64,000 bases of DNA from Brachynemurus nebulosus (taxonomy: Eukaryota; Arthropoda; Insecta; Neuroptera; Myrmeleontidae), in NCBI GenBank assembly GCA_035578155.1, contig JAPWDM010000034.1, positions 1,614,501 to 1,678,500 of the forward strand, read 5' to 3'. Shown piece after piece: positions 53,071 to 64,000 of this stretch. Position 1 is the first letter of the stretch. Every line of letters begins with the position of its first letter. The position numbers and the translations under genes are program-made. The notes under the pieces are model-generated. The model saw nothing but the letters and a program-made list of their open reading frames with translations, did no database searches and was not told the origin of the DNA.

Positions 53071-54147
53071 AAAATATATATATTTAAATATAAATTCTTG
53101 CCAAATGTTTGCAAATTTTGGGAAATGGCTCCAGTTACTACATATTTAAATTACCAGTGGTACGCGTAATGGTATATTATCAGTTGTTAAAGGACTCTAA
53201 CCTTACCTAACTTACGGTAATCACTGGTTAGACGAATTATTCGATGATGCGTGAAAAATAAATGTGAAAATCATTTTTTTTTAAATAGGTACTTAAAACA
53301 TTAACATAATTAACATAATGAATTGGCCATTTGCCAAAGTACATCGAGTGTTCAAGTATCAGCCAAAGCTGGACATTGAGTGAACATATGAATATTGGTG
53401 TATGTTTAAATACGGATAAAAATCCGCCATACACTAATAATGTTTCACAGGCACTCGATAACATTTGAAATTAAAAGTATAAAAAAATTACTTGTCTGAA
53501 TTTTATAGTTTCTGAAATATCAAATAATGTTTGTGCACTTGCTGAAAATATAAAGTGCCGTCTATGTATAAACTAAAAGAAACTAAAAGAGGTAATGATT
53601 TAAAAAAATCCTGACTGCCAGTGCCAGGAAAATTTATATAACACCAGCAGTTCGTTAGCAATGTAATTGTCCATGAAATTTTCATTTTTTTAATAGAAAT
53701 TTGGGTATGATAACGTTTTTTTGTAAGTGCTGTTTTAAGTGATGCTATTCTGTTTTCCAGTATAAATACTTTTCGGTTCAGGGACCTCCAATGTGCTGTC
53801 TTGAAATTAGTACTTTTCAGTTTTTTAGACCTTAAATAAGGTCAGTTTGTCTTGGGATCACAAACTATTGAAAATACAAAAAATCCGGTAATAATACTAC
53901 GTTATAAGTTTTCTGCTACTAATGATATTAAATGTTCAAAATATCCAAGACCACCTTAGCTGTACAATTATTCAATACGTTTCTTCTAAAGGGATATAAT
54001 ATCAGATAGAAACTAAACCAGAAAATCTATATAGCAAATAACATGTAAACATTTAAACTAATTCCAATTAAATCATAAAACGAACTTATCCTACACAGAT
54101 TTTTGATATCAATGGGTTCATAATATACATGGTCTACGTATATACAA
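53070..54147. other. A+T-rich non-coding
   Basis: No feature recognised. Confidence 0.4.
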
Positions 54148-54155
54148 TATATATA

Positions 54156-54232
<77 letters not shown>
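54148..54232. repeat. (TA)n microsatellite
   Basis: About 40 TA units with one phase shift near 54162. Confidence 0.95.
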
Positions 54233-54234
<2 letters not shown>

Positions 54235-54925
54235 TGCCTATAATAAAAACGTGTATCATCTTACACTTTCATGTACAGTTACATATAAAAGTGAGGGTAT
54301 ATCAATGACATAATTAATTACATACATTTTAACTCTATTCCAATTTTGTGTTTTAAACATCTGATATATCCATGATACTATCTACAGGTATTCTTAAATG
54401 TCTTCAAACTACTGATAATATATTACGTGTAATAAATTATAAAATTTATACTCAGCTTAGAGAAACACAATATGCATATATGTAGGTAAGCGTAAAGACA
54501 AAAGTACCGTTCGTGTTCGTCTATGTTAGAGGTAGCTGACTGTAGTGTAGTGTTCCAATAAAAATGTTAGCGCTCTTAATCAGAAAATGTAAATTCGGTT
54601 CATTCTAAAACACCAATAATACATATCGTATGTTTGGAGTGTCTAGTATAAAATGTAGATAAGTTAGCAAATGTGCGTGGTATAGGAATTTTATGATCAC
54701 TTCGTTATACCGGGTATTTATTTTATGCATACCTAATATTAAACAATTTATTCGTTTACATACAGCGTATTATTGGAAATATGGAAGAAAGTTATCCTTG
54801 AAATGACCCTAAAAACATTTGATAAGTATAAACTAAAATTCAAGATGGTGATCGAAGCATTTTACCCTTAGTGTATCGATAGTATTTGTAAGTCGAATTT
54901 TTTTAGCCTAGCTATGGGGCTAAAC

Positions 54926-55199
54926 TAGTGACTGACCGAACCTTCGGTTTCAGTTTCGGCCAGTTACCGAAAAAAATCTAGTTTCAGCCAAAAATCAGCG
55001 GAAACTCAGTGTTCGTGAATTGTCGCGCTTTGTTCGGGTGAGTTCGTGTTTCGTACATACACTAGATTTCAACATACAATTGAAATTTTAACATGCCTAA
55101 ATAAGTTTTGGTTTCGGTTCCAGTTTCGACTAAAACTGAGACCGAGGCCGAAGTTTCGGTTCCGGTTTCGGCTGTAAATTCTATTTCGGTCGGACACTA
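54926..55199. mobile_element. hAT-type MITE with TTTCGGTTTCGG words
   Basis: The flanks GGCTAAAC (54918-54925) and GGCCAAAC (55200-55207) match at seven of eight. The ends are TAGTGACTGACCGAA and TTCGGTCGGACACTA. Subterminal arrays of GTTTCGG / CCGAAAC on both sides. 274 bp. Confidence 0.88.
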
Positions 55200-55207
55200 G
55201 GCCAAAC

Positions 55208-56726
55208 AAATATAAATAATAGTTCTTTTATTGTAAAAACAATTTAAAAAAAAACCTGGTACCTACTTAAAGTACGACTTGCACACAAAACGCAAGTGGA
55301 CGCAATTTTATTGGTATAGCTGCTCCACCTAAACTCTAATCAAACTAAAAAAAAGTTGCCAATTTGGCAATTGTCAGATATCAGAAATTATCCGAGTGAA
55401 AGTATTGTATGTTCTATTTTGGGGCAATAGCGCAATATTTAATCCGGTTCTCATCGTGGGTACCGACATGATATTAGCTACCTTTCTAAATATACTTAGC
55501 TCAAATTTGACACAACAGTATCTACAAAATTTTAGAGTGTTTGCAAATCGCTAAGTATAATTATATGAACTATGTATGGAAAAAAAACCTTCTGTCTAAA
55601 TCCTTTTGACCGTACGCCATTGTTCATTTACAAATTCTTGTATGTCCAATATGTCTTCAATGGATTAGCTTTTATTTAGCAAAATATAAATTTAGTAATT
55701 TCAATAACTTCATTTATTACTAGTTATGTAGTTAGCATTCGTACAGTATTTTTTCCTATTGGTAATTTATTTAGTGTGCATATGTCAATTAAACACTTGG
55801 TATCTACATATCTGTACACAACAACGTTCTCTTCTACATAACTACATTGATTGGACTCTAATGCTTAAACTTGATGTTGTATTTGGCCACTTGTCCGTTT
55901 GCCTGTTTGTTTGTCCATCTGCCTGTGTCTACAGTTCACTTCTACATTCATTCGTTCGCTTGCTCGCTTAGTTTTTTCTTGCCCATTCTTCTTCTGCGTC
56001 CACCTATACATACGTAAAGCCTCAGGCCGGTATATAAAAATTATAATTTATCTGCACATAATATTAATACATACAGGTATATGTATATTCTATTTTGTGT
56101 TGAAATTGTGGGAATAAGGAAAAAGTTCATAGAAACTTCAATATCATTTTAAATATTTCTTGCATTTCAAACGTCAATATTGCGAATTCCATTGATAAAC
56201 ATTTTGCAACCTGCTAATTTAATCTTTCGTGTTTAAATATAATTACATAAAGCGTGAAATTTTGCTTACGGTCTATATTTGATTTTCTATATTTTTTTCA
56301 AAATACATAGATAAGTATAAATCAAACAAAAAATACAGGCGATATATGATATGATTTTGTGTAGAAAATTTTCATCAACTGTTTTAAGTTACTCGCATTA
56401 CGTTGTGTATTCACTATACGCACTTACGTAATAATAACCCCCCCCCCCCCCACTCATCTGTGTTGATTACTCGACTTGTACAATTTTAATTTTTTGAATT
56501 TTTTGAGTGTTTTTTAAAGTTTATATTACCATCGGCTATATGTAGCAAGGAAACTAAAAGACCCATTTAAGTACTTACAAAAAAACCTGGAAATTATGAC
56601 CGTAATTTTAAAATAGGTAGTGAAAAAATTATTGCCTTAAAAAAGCACAAGAAATATGATTTGTACGGTGAAAATTTTGCAAGGAAAATATTTTTTAATC
56701 TTCAATTTTTATTCATAATTTTGATC
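55208..56726. other. Non-coding with simple-sequence patches
   Basis: Pyrimidine-rich TGTCCGTTTGCCTGTTTGTT at 55888-55930 and a run of 14 C at 56438-56451. No gene or element recognised. Confidence 0.4.
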
Positions 56727-56729
56727 TTA

Positions 56730-57177
56730 GAGCCAAGACACACGTAGCACGCGACGACCACGCGACAGCGACAAAATAGTGGCTGCTCTGTGGCCGGGTA
56801 TGTATGTAATATACATAATATAAATAATGACATGTAATTTTCTTACGGAAACACAAATTTCAAGACACACGGACCACAAATTGTCGTCGTAGTCGGACAC
56901 TGTCGCAATGTGTCGTCTGCTGTCGTTGAGTGTCGCTGGTAGAGGCCAAAAGTAGTGGACGATTTATAAACGACAGATACATAAGTACCAGTACTACACT
57001 GTATACAACAGACAATATTGGTGGGATTGATGTTGTCAAAAACAGTGATTATACGTCACTCAGCCACTAAAACGTGCTGGTAAGTGGTGGTCTAAAACAC
57101 ACGAACGACAAGTACACTGTGTAACCACACGACAACGACAAAAAAGTAGTCGTCGTGTGGTACGTGTGTCGTGGCTC
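56730..57177. mobile_element. PIF/Harbinger-like MITE with CGACGAC words
   Basis: TTA target on both sides. The ends GAGCC(A)AGACACACGTAGCAC and the reverse of GTACGTGTGTCGTGGCTC match over about 30 bp. The interior is unusually rich in GACGAC / GTCGTC in both orientations. No coding. Confidence 0.82.
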
Positions 57178-57265
57178 TTATAGAGTTTGCTTTTTCAAGT
57201 GTTTAAAATTTTGTGAATTTCATTATAGAATAGACTTTGATGTCTAGTGGTTAGTAGTAGATCTC

Positions 57266-57880
57266 CAATCAACATTCTGACGTCTTAATGAATTCATAAA
57301 CAATTCATATTTCTGATTCGGACGTTAAAAGCAAGTTCACAAAGATAGTATATTTATATATTCATAAATTATTATGCGTCGATTTAATAACCGATTATGA
57401 AGTCTTAATTATGATGTGTTAAAGGACTCGTTTTTTGATTGCAGAATAGCTAATTTTTCTGATATCTGAAATAGTTCATATTTCTACAATGTCTTATATA
57501 GCCCATATTTCTGATGCCTTAAACAGCTCATTTTTTTATGTTTGAAAAAAGATCTATACTTGCTAAGAATTTATTAAAGAGTATTAAGCGTAATTTACGA
57601 ATTAAAAGAAATGTAATTAATTTAGTTAAATTTATTTATTCGCCTGCATAATTACATATTATTATGTACAATGCATATTAATGTGTTTACTAAATTGTCT
57701 CCAAATGATTTCCTTTTAGGCATGTCGTTAACGTTGACAATAAAAATATTGATTTTAATATATATTACCTTTTTTTGTCTTTTTTTTTTTATTTTTTATT
57801 TATATCCAAAATATGAACTAATTAAGATGTCTTAATAAACAAGTCTGAAATAAAAACTCTTTAAGACATCAGAAATGTAT
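57266..57880. mobile_element. Possible element with CATTTCTGATGTCTTAA words
   Basis: CATT-CTGACGTCTTAATGA at the left is matched in reverse by TAAGACATCAGAAATG at the right. Variants of CATATTTCTGA and GATGTCTTA recur in between. Target duplication not identified. Confidence 0.45.
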
Positions 57881-58522
57881 GTAATATATGTAATTACATA
57901 TGTAATAATTATATATAAATTGAGATGAGATTATCGCTAGTAAAAACGGGAGTCAAGAAGGCATTGTAATGACCCAATTTTACGTCATAAGATCACATAT
58001 TATGCCTCTATACTTAAATTATATCAATTTATTAATTCGTATTGCTTTGTAATTTAGTTTTTAGATTCGTATTTTGTACGCGGTGCAATTGACTCATTTG
58101 TATACATAGATATTTACAAAATTGAAAAAGAAATTGAAATTTTAACTAATTAATTGCTTCACTTACTTCACTACAGATTGTTTAATTTTTCTCTTTTTAC
58201 CTTCAAAAAATAGTTATTATTTAGTTTATAGTTATAATTAATTTCACGTTTCGCCAATAAAACACAGCATTGCTTAAATTTTTTTTCGAAACAAAATAAT
58301 AATGAATAATATAATATTACAATGTGTGCTTATTTTTTCTAATTAAAATTTGTTATTAAGTTCAAAAAATTTAAGTAAAATATTAGATTACGTTGATAAT
58401 AAATTTTAAGAACAGCTAAATCAGATATGACGATAGCAATTTACGACTGCACTGTTAAATCAAATTTGAAAGGGCAAGTGCATGAAGCAGTTTTGAAAGT
58501 TTTTATTTATTTACATTATTTA
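57881..58522. other. A+T-rich non-coding
   Basis: No feature recognised. Confidence 0.4.
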
Positions 58523-58524
58523 TA

Positions 58525-59232
58525 CAGCTGAACTCTTTTTTGTGCGGTCATTTTTTGTGCGACTTTTTTCTGTGCGATTTTTTTATGCGATTTGTTTTAT
58601 GCGGTTTAAATCTATTGTAATTTTATGGTCCTTTTATGTGCGATTTTCTTTTTGCGCGATTTTTTCTATGCGATTTTTTATGCGGTTTTTAAAAAACGGC
58701 CATTAAAATGCATAATGTGAATCAAAATCACGAGACAGCAAGAAACTTAAACAATTACTATAATAACTTTCTTTGATAAAAATACTTTTTAACGGCTTTT
58801 AGGCATTTAATCAATATATTGCATAAGAACATAAATTACTGCATCATTTAATTTTATTACACATGTATTTTTCAAAATTTTCATAATATTATAAAGCTGA
58901 AACAAAATGTTTCTACGTGTAAATTAATGCTTTATCTTGTTTATAGAAGCAACTTCTAAGGAAATTTCTAAGTTTTGAGCGTTTTAGTGATGTTTTTTCG
59001 ATGAAACTTTTTTTATGCAGTCCCGAGCAACCGCATGAAAAAAGTTTTTTTGTACAATCTGTATTGAACTATACTTTTTATAGCTATTTATCATAAATAG
59101 CTATAAAAAGTATAGTAAGTAAAAAAATATATTCAAAAATATCATAAATAATTTATGATATTTTTGAATATATTTTTTTGTGCGATTTTTTTTATGCGGT
59201 CCCTATCCACCGCACCAAAAAAGGATCAACTG
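58525..59232 (+). mobile_element. pogo-like MITE, copy 2, with an extra double palindrome
   Basis: TA target on both sides; the ends are CAGCTGAACTCTTTTTTG and GGATCAACTG. Reverse match to 50086-50631 along its length. At 59068-59180 it has two back-to-back perfect palindromes (about 49 and 58 bp) that copy 1 lacks. Confidence 0.87.
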
Positions 59233-59234
59233 TA

Positions 59235-61403
59235 CTTACTTCCGATGTAATAACACGTGTTTGTTATTGAATTTCTACGAAACTATTCGACTTAACTATG
59301 CATACATCGACATAGAATCTTTCTAAATTTATCTAATAGCAGCCCTTAACCAAGTTGGGGCCATCGGGGCATTGCGCCGGGGCCCCCAATCAAAGGTAGC
59401 CTCGAACAGAATACAAGAAAATCCAAAATTAACTGACGTTTTTGTGACATATAATATATATTTTGAATTTAATTAACAAATTTTCTTTTCACAAAAACTT
59501 CTGTTAAATCTGCTTCTCAGTTATAGCAACAGATTAACAACTCACAATCCTCTCCCCCATTCCCCAAAATAATAAACTCATCCACGATATCCACCAGGAT
59601 TTGTTGTTAACAGTGGCTCTTAACCACATTTTACTTTTTCAAAACCTTATATTCCAAGGTACATAAATACAATAAAAATTAAATGTAAAAATCTAAAAAC
59701 CCGACTGCGTAGAAAACGAACTAAAAAGATGGAAACAGGAAGAAATAGAAAAATGAATAAAAAAGTAAAGCACCTGAAGGCATCAGATACTTTTGTTCAA
59801 CTTGATACAATATGTGTGCCTTCGACTGCTTTACTTTTTTATTCATTTTTCTAGTTTTTCTTGTTTCCATCTGTTTAGTTTACTGAAACTTACTAAAAAC
59901 TATCTACGAAGCTCTATGATTCAACAATGTAACTACTAGCAGTTTGTTTTTGCCAGTGTCAAGTCAAGAAGAAAACAATTATGATAATGACAAATTTAGT
60001 TGTATTAAACTACTACACCTGTTTTAGTCATTCAATTTTGGCTTAATTTAGTATTTTTGTGTGTTTTGAACTAAACCACATATTATTAAGTTACAGTTTG
60101 TTTAGTTACCTACTTAATTTAGAGTTTGTGTACTGCAGTATTATTCATTTTGTTGTTATTTTTAATAAACTGTGAATGAACTATAATACTGTCATCGCTT
60201 TTCCCTTCATCTTGAACTGTCAATGCAGTGGTGAATTTACCAGCAGGCAGAGTAGGCCGGAGCCTATAACGGCAGATTTTAGGGGCGGTAAATTTGGGAC
60301 CACAGGGCGGCAAAATTTGGTATTTGAAGATTTTTTTTTTTGCTCGTCACTTACTTTTTGGTTGGGAAAAGTGAAAAAGTTATTAACAAACTTTTTTTAC
60401 TTTCTGCCTCGGAACCCCTAAAGGTCTAGTTACGGATCTGTCTAATAGGTATGCGTCTCATTTGAATTACACATGTAGAATTGTAAAATATAAAGATTGG
60501 CTCTCAAGAAAACTTTATGATGAGACAAGTCGTAGTTTTCTATCAGCGCAATCGTGAGAACATTGATTAAGCAATATTTTTACAATTATGTCATCTATAG
60601 ACACTTCAAAGCCAAAACAATTTTTGTTAACATGTGAATGCAAGACAGTAATACGGTATTCCTTCGGGACAGGATGATTCAATACCTCGTTCAGTTTAGA
60701 ACTCTTCATATATAGGTACTTACGTAAATTCAGTTTGAAATCCGTTTCTTGCATTTGAAACCGGTTCCCTCAATAACTCCACCAAAAGCTTATAATAAAT
60801 AACATGATAATTAACATTGAAAAATCTGTTGTTTTTACATAAGGAGAACGTTCGTCTGTTCCGTTTACGTAACGTTATTATACAATGTACATAAATATTT
60901 ACTTAATTTAAGCGGTCGGTCGATGCAAAGTCAAGCAGATGATATTACTTAACTGTTCTAACTGCAGTATATTTATAATTTTTTTTTTTTGTAAATAAAT
61001 AAGAAATAGTGGAACACCAAGTTAAATTAAAATTTTTATTATTACATAACCGCTGACTGACCTCGATATTATTGGTTGATTATTTATTAGTTACATACGC
61101 GAGTATATTATTTTTCAATATAATAGGTAAAATACGTCTTTTATGTTGTAATATACAAAAATAAAATAGAAATTAATCTACAACATAAATAAAATAAAAA
61201 TAATGTTATTAATAATAAAATAATTTCTCTTAATTTGATGTTAAAGTTTTCTTTCATAAATGGGTGCACTTGAAATACCAAGAGTAGGGGGGAGATGATT
61301 CAGTAGTTGTAACTTTATAATTATGAATCTAACTACTAACGTAATTAGAAGTTTCTTCAATGCGCTACACTTCTCAGATTCTACACTAGCAGTTCCTTTA
61401 TAT
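59235..61403. other. Non-coding with repeat scraps
   Basis: Holds an inverted pair at 59719-59880 (AAAAATGAATAAAAAAGTAAA and its reverse, arms about 55 bp) and text resembling hAT ends (CAGTGGCTCTTAACC at 59610, CAGTGGTGAATTTACC at 60228) without matching partners. No gene recognised. Confidence 0.4.
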
Positions 61404-61725
61404 CAGTGGTTCACAAAGTGGTGCCTACAGTCCCCCAGGGGTCCCCGGGATCAATCAGGAGGTCCATGGAAAATTAAAATTGATTTGTGCACCCTTGAAC
61501 AACGTCAAATGGTCTGCGCAAGGTTTAATATAAAATTAAAAAAAACAACTGTTTGTCCTAAAATGTGAAAAAGAAAAAAAAGAAAAAGGGAAGTGGGTGA
61601 CTTTTTTTTTGGTCACTACCTTCAGTACGAGACATAAAGCAGTTCATTTGCTTCGCCGGGAGCCGGCAACGAGCAAAAAAAAAAGGTCACCAACTTGTGG
61701 TTTTGGGAAAATTATATTTTTGAAG

Positions 61726-62007
61726 TTTTAATTTCAAATATTATCGAGTGCTTGTGAGACACTACTACGTATGACAAACTTTTGTTTGCATTTCAACACA
61801 CGCAGTATTGACGTGCTAACCTCTACACCAACGATCCCATGCTCGGTAAGCGGCCGAGCCGGACACCCACTCAATCACCTATGTGTATTAGTACTCTCTC
61901 TGATTCGAGAAACAGTTACAATTTTAATTTCAAATATTATCGAGTGCTTGTGAGACACTACTACGTATGACAAACTTTTGTTTGCATTTCAACACACGCA
62001 GTATTGA
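61726..62007. repeat. Exact 86-bp direct repeats
   Basis: TTTTAATTTCAAATATTATC through CACACGCAGTATTGA is identical at 61726-61811 and 61922-62007. The first copy is directly followed by the reversed tRNA 5' half. Confidence 0.95.
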
Positions 62008-62073
62008 TATGTTCACTAGTCGTTCAGCTAAACTGAAACTTTAAGCACTCGATTTCTTTGGTGATCGATTATG

Positions 62074-62146
62074 GGATCGTTGGTGTAGAGGTTAGCACGT
62101 CTGGCTAGTTACCAGAAGATCCTGGGTTCGATTCCCAGCCGATCCG
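62074..62146 (+). tRNA. tRNA-like gene, anticodon AGT (Thr) by position
   Basis: It folds as a full cloverleaf: acceptor GGATCGT with CCGATCC (six of seven pairs), D arm GTGT-AGAGGTTA-GCAC, anticodon arm TCTGG-CTAGTTA-CCAGA, variable AGATC, T arm CTGGG-TTCGATT-CCCAG, then G. No intron and no encoded CCA. A run of six T at 62152-62157 could end Pol III transcription. The anticodon by position is AGT, which would read Thr codons, but base 37 is T instead of a purine, and the rest looks more like Glu/Asp tRNA, so it may be a pseudogene or a SINE-like head. It lies inside a hAT-type element. The first 30 bp, including the leader ATG, are repeated in reverse at 61811-61840. Confidence 0.6.
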
Positions 62147-62289
62147 GATAATTTTTTCAATCACTTTGTGAATTTTAATTTTTGAAGTTATTACTAAATT
62201 TCTAAATTTGTACAGGGGGTCTATCTAAAACCAAAAATCATGGCAAGTGGTCTACGGGACAAAAAAGTTTGGAAACCACTGCTCTATTT

Positions 62290-63984
62290 TATGCCTAGTA
62301 CATCTATAGTTTGAAGATGGTATCATCGAGCAAAATCGAAAATTTACTTTAGAAGTCCCGGTGTAACTGGATTTAAAGATTACACATCATTTTCTTTTTT
62401 TGATAGAGTGAAATTCTTGCTATACAGTTTTAAGATACCCAGTAATTAATGTGCGGAAAAATAATACTTGTGTAGTTAATACTGCAATGATAACGATAAT
62501 AAATAAATAAATAAGCTACAGGTAGCTAGAGTTTGCCGGTAGTGTTTTTTACACATTACTTGTGCAGTCGTTTATTTCTTTTGATATTCAGGCATCTGTT
62601 GTAATTTAACAAAAAAAAAGTAGAAAAAAAAACGAAACAGAATGTGGTATTCTATTCTTGTAAGGAATTTTTTCTTTCATTTCGTCATCATAAAATAAAA
62701 GATAATGACGAAACTTAGAAAAAACACTGTGCAGATGTTACACTTTTCTTTGTCTCATGTTTTATGGTTTTTGTCAGAAATTTTTTTAAAGCAACTAATA
62801 GGTATTAATCACTTATTATATTTTTATAAGATTAGAAAATAGTAAAAACTATATGAATGTAAAACAAGATTATAATAGAGTTTCAGTAAACTGAAATTTG
62901 AAAGGTAGTGGACCCTCTGCATTTCTGCAATGCTCATTATCGACAACAATATTATGATATTTTTAACGCTTCAGAAATATTCTCTTCGCTTTTTTTTCCT
63001 TTTATTTTGCATCGTTATTGAGTTATTTCAAAATTTATATTTTGAAATTTCGATGGACACGATATTGTTTACAACATGTCCTCATTTGCAATAGCTATCT
63101 CCAGCCTGCCATGGTCGGCAAAAAAATGCAGTTTTAATCTGACTTGGCTAGAGAAAATTATGGTAATGGATCGTAAATTTCCAATTAAACTTTGGGGTAC
63201 CGTTGCGATTTATCACAGTTTTAGTTTTTTGTACCCAAAAAAGACGGAATTTTGTCGTAAGAAATTGATTAATTTTTGATAAAACTGTTACATTTCAAAA
63301 CAAAGCAAAACTTTTCTAAACCCGTCGTTCACGTAATTGCAATTAAGTATGCAAAACAATTAATACAGTAGTTTTCCAGTGTTTTTATGATAAACATTAA
63401 GTATTTAAAATAAAATATTTAATGATGATATAAGTTCTATTTGAATAAATTTTAATTTTTCCCGAGAAAAAAAAGTAGTGAAATTTTACCATTTCTTCCG
63501 CAAGACACCTTAAGAAACATAACCTTTCATTAAAAATTATGAAGTATAGGTACATATTTTTTTGCAAACAAAAAATCAAATGAATACTTTTTCCCATCAG
63601 AAAATATCAACGTATCTGTTGCTGTAATGATATTTTTGAGTAATTAAAAAACCGCCAGAGATAATATCAGCCCTAGATTTGTATAACCTATATAGGTATT
63701 TGCTCCAAGTAATTTAGGTTGCCTATCTGTTGGACGAGTTAAGTCATCATCATCAAGTTAAATCATTTAAGAAGTTACGACACGAATGAAGCTTCTGTTT
63801 TGGGTAAAGCTAATGTGCTTAGCGATTTGGAAATTTAATTATTACTGGTAATTTTAGATTCTTCTATACATATAATAAAACTGTAACGAGACCATTTCGG
63901 TACATGGAATATTTTTTTAAAATTGTACTGGTACTGTAAATAGTTATCGATGTCGATAGCAAAACAGCGATTTTTAAAAATTTT
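62290..63984. other. A+T-rich non-coding
   Basis: No feature recognised. The 67-residue frame at 63076-63279 has no domain. AATAAATAAATAAATAAG occurs at 62498. Confidence 0.4.
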
Positions 63985-64000
63985 GTCTGTCTGTCTGTTC
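63984..64000. repeat. (TGTC)n microsatellite at the window edge
   Basis: TTGTCTGTCTGTCTGTTC; may continue beyond the window. Confidence 0.8.

Larger units (their letters stand above)
61404..62281. mobile_element. hAT-type element carrying a tRNA-like gene
   Basis: The ends CAGTGGTTCACAAAG and the reverse of TTTGGAAACCACTG are classic hAT termini. The flanks CTTTATAT and CTCTATTT agree at six of eight. The interior has a perfect 86-bp direct repeat (61726-61811 and 61922-62007), a reversed tRNA 5' half, and a tRNA-like gene. No transposase. Confidence 0.8.

Noticed and set aside
56438..56451. Run of 14 C as a possible i-motif or G-quadruplex
   Set aside because: A single short homopolymer is common and no second G/C tract lies beside it.
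59610..60440. hAT-like words CAGTGGCTCTTAACC and CAGTGGTGAATTTACC as new elements
   Set aside because: No matching opposite ends and no 8-bp duplication could be found.

Overview
This window looks like nuclear DNA from an arthropod, most likely an insect. It is strongly A+T rich, has almost no open reading frames of useful length, and is packed with long (TA)n tracts. It carries decayed BEL/Pao, Penelope-like, Helitron, piggyBac, hAT, PIF/Harbinger and Tc1/mariner/pogo-type material in the mixture common in insect genomes. I cannot name the species. I see no intact protein-coding gene, no rRNA, no CRISPR array and nothing bacterial.

Layout. 0-5.5 kb: an interrupted (TA)n-containing repeat, then a reversed BEL LTR split by a piggyBac-type MITE that itself holds a poly(A) retroposon; then a TA-flanked element and a hAT-type MITE inside degenerate tandem repeats. 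5.5-9 kb: a palindromic MITE, a broken IS630/Tc1-type transposase, a second piggyBac-type MITE, a tRNA-like fragment and one good orphan exon candidate (8892-8999). 10-14.4 kb: a frameshifted FLYWCH-domain fragment, a foldback element, and a 1.17 kb near-perfect palindrome between two (TA)n tracts. 14.5-18.4 kb: a truncated BEL/Pao element (LTR, gag with zinc knuckles, protease, start of RT, partial LTR), a Helitron helicase scrap and a hAT-type fragment. 18.5-23.3 kb: a large inverted repeat with (TA)n on the inner side of each arm, and a Harbinger-like MITE in the spacer. 24-38.3 kb: a microsatellite-cored palindrome, two copies of a 1.5 kb foldback element, nested inverted repeats with FLYWCH remains, and a possible 5' exon. 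38.7-44.8 kb: small MITEs and three consecutive hAT-type MITEs with recognisable 8-bp target duplications. 45-48.4 kb: no recognised features. 48.5-62.3 kb: two Harbinger-like MITEs, two copies of a pogo-like MITE, a Penelope-like RT remnant, another hAT-type MITE, and a hAT-type element carrying a tRNA-like gene. The last 1.7 kb holds nothing recognised.

The only plausible host-gene parts are the exon candidate at 8892-8999 and a T-rich stretch ending in a strong splice donor near 35044. If real, they would belong to genes whose other exons lie outside the window or are too short to see. The rest is best read as intronic or intergenic DNA built by repeated nesting of non-autonomous transposons. 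The recurrent theme is the palindrome: many of the elements are inverted-repeat structures, and one pair of copies shows how local palindromes grow.
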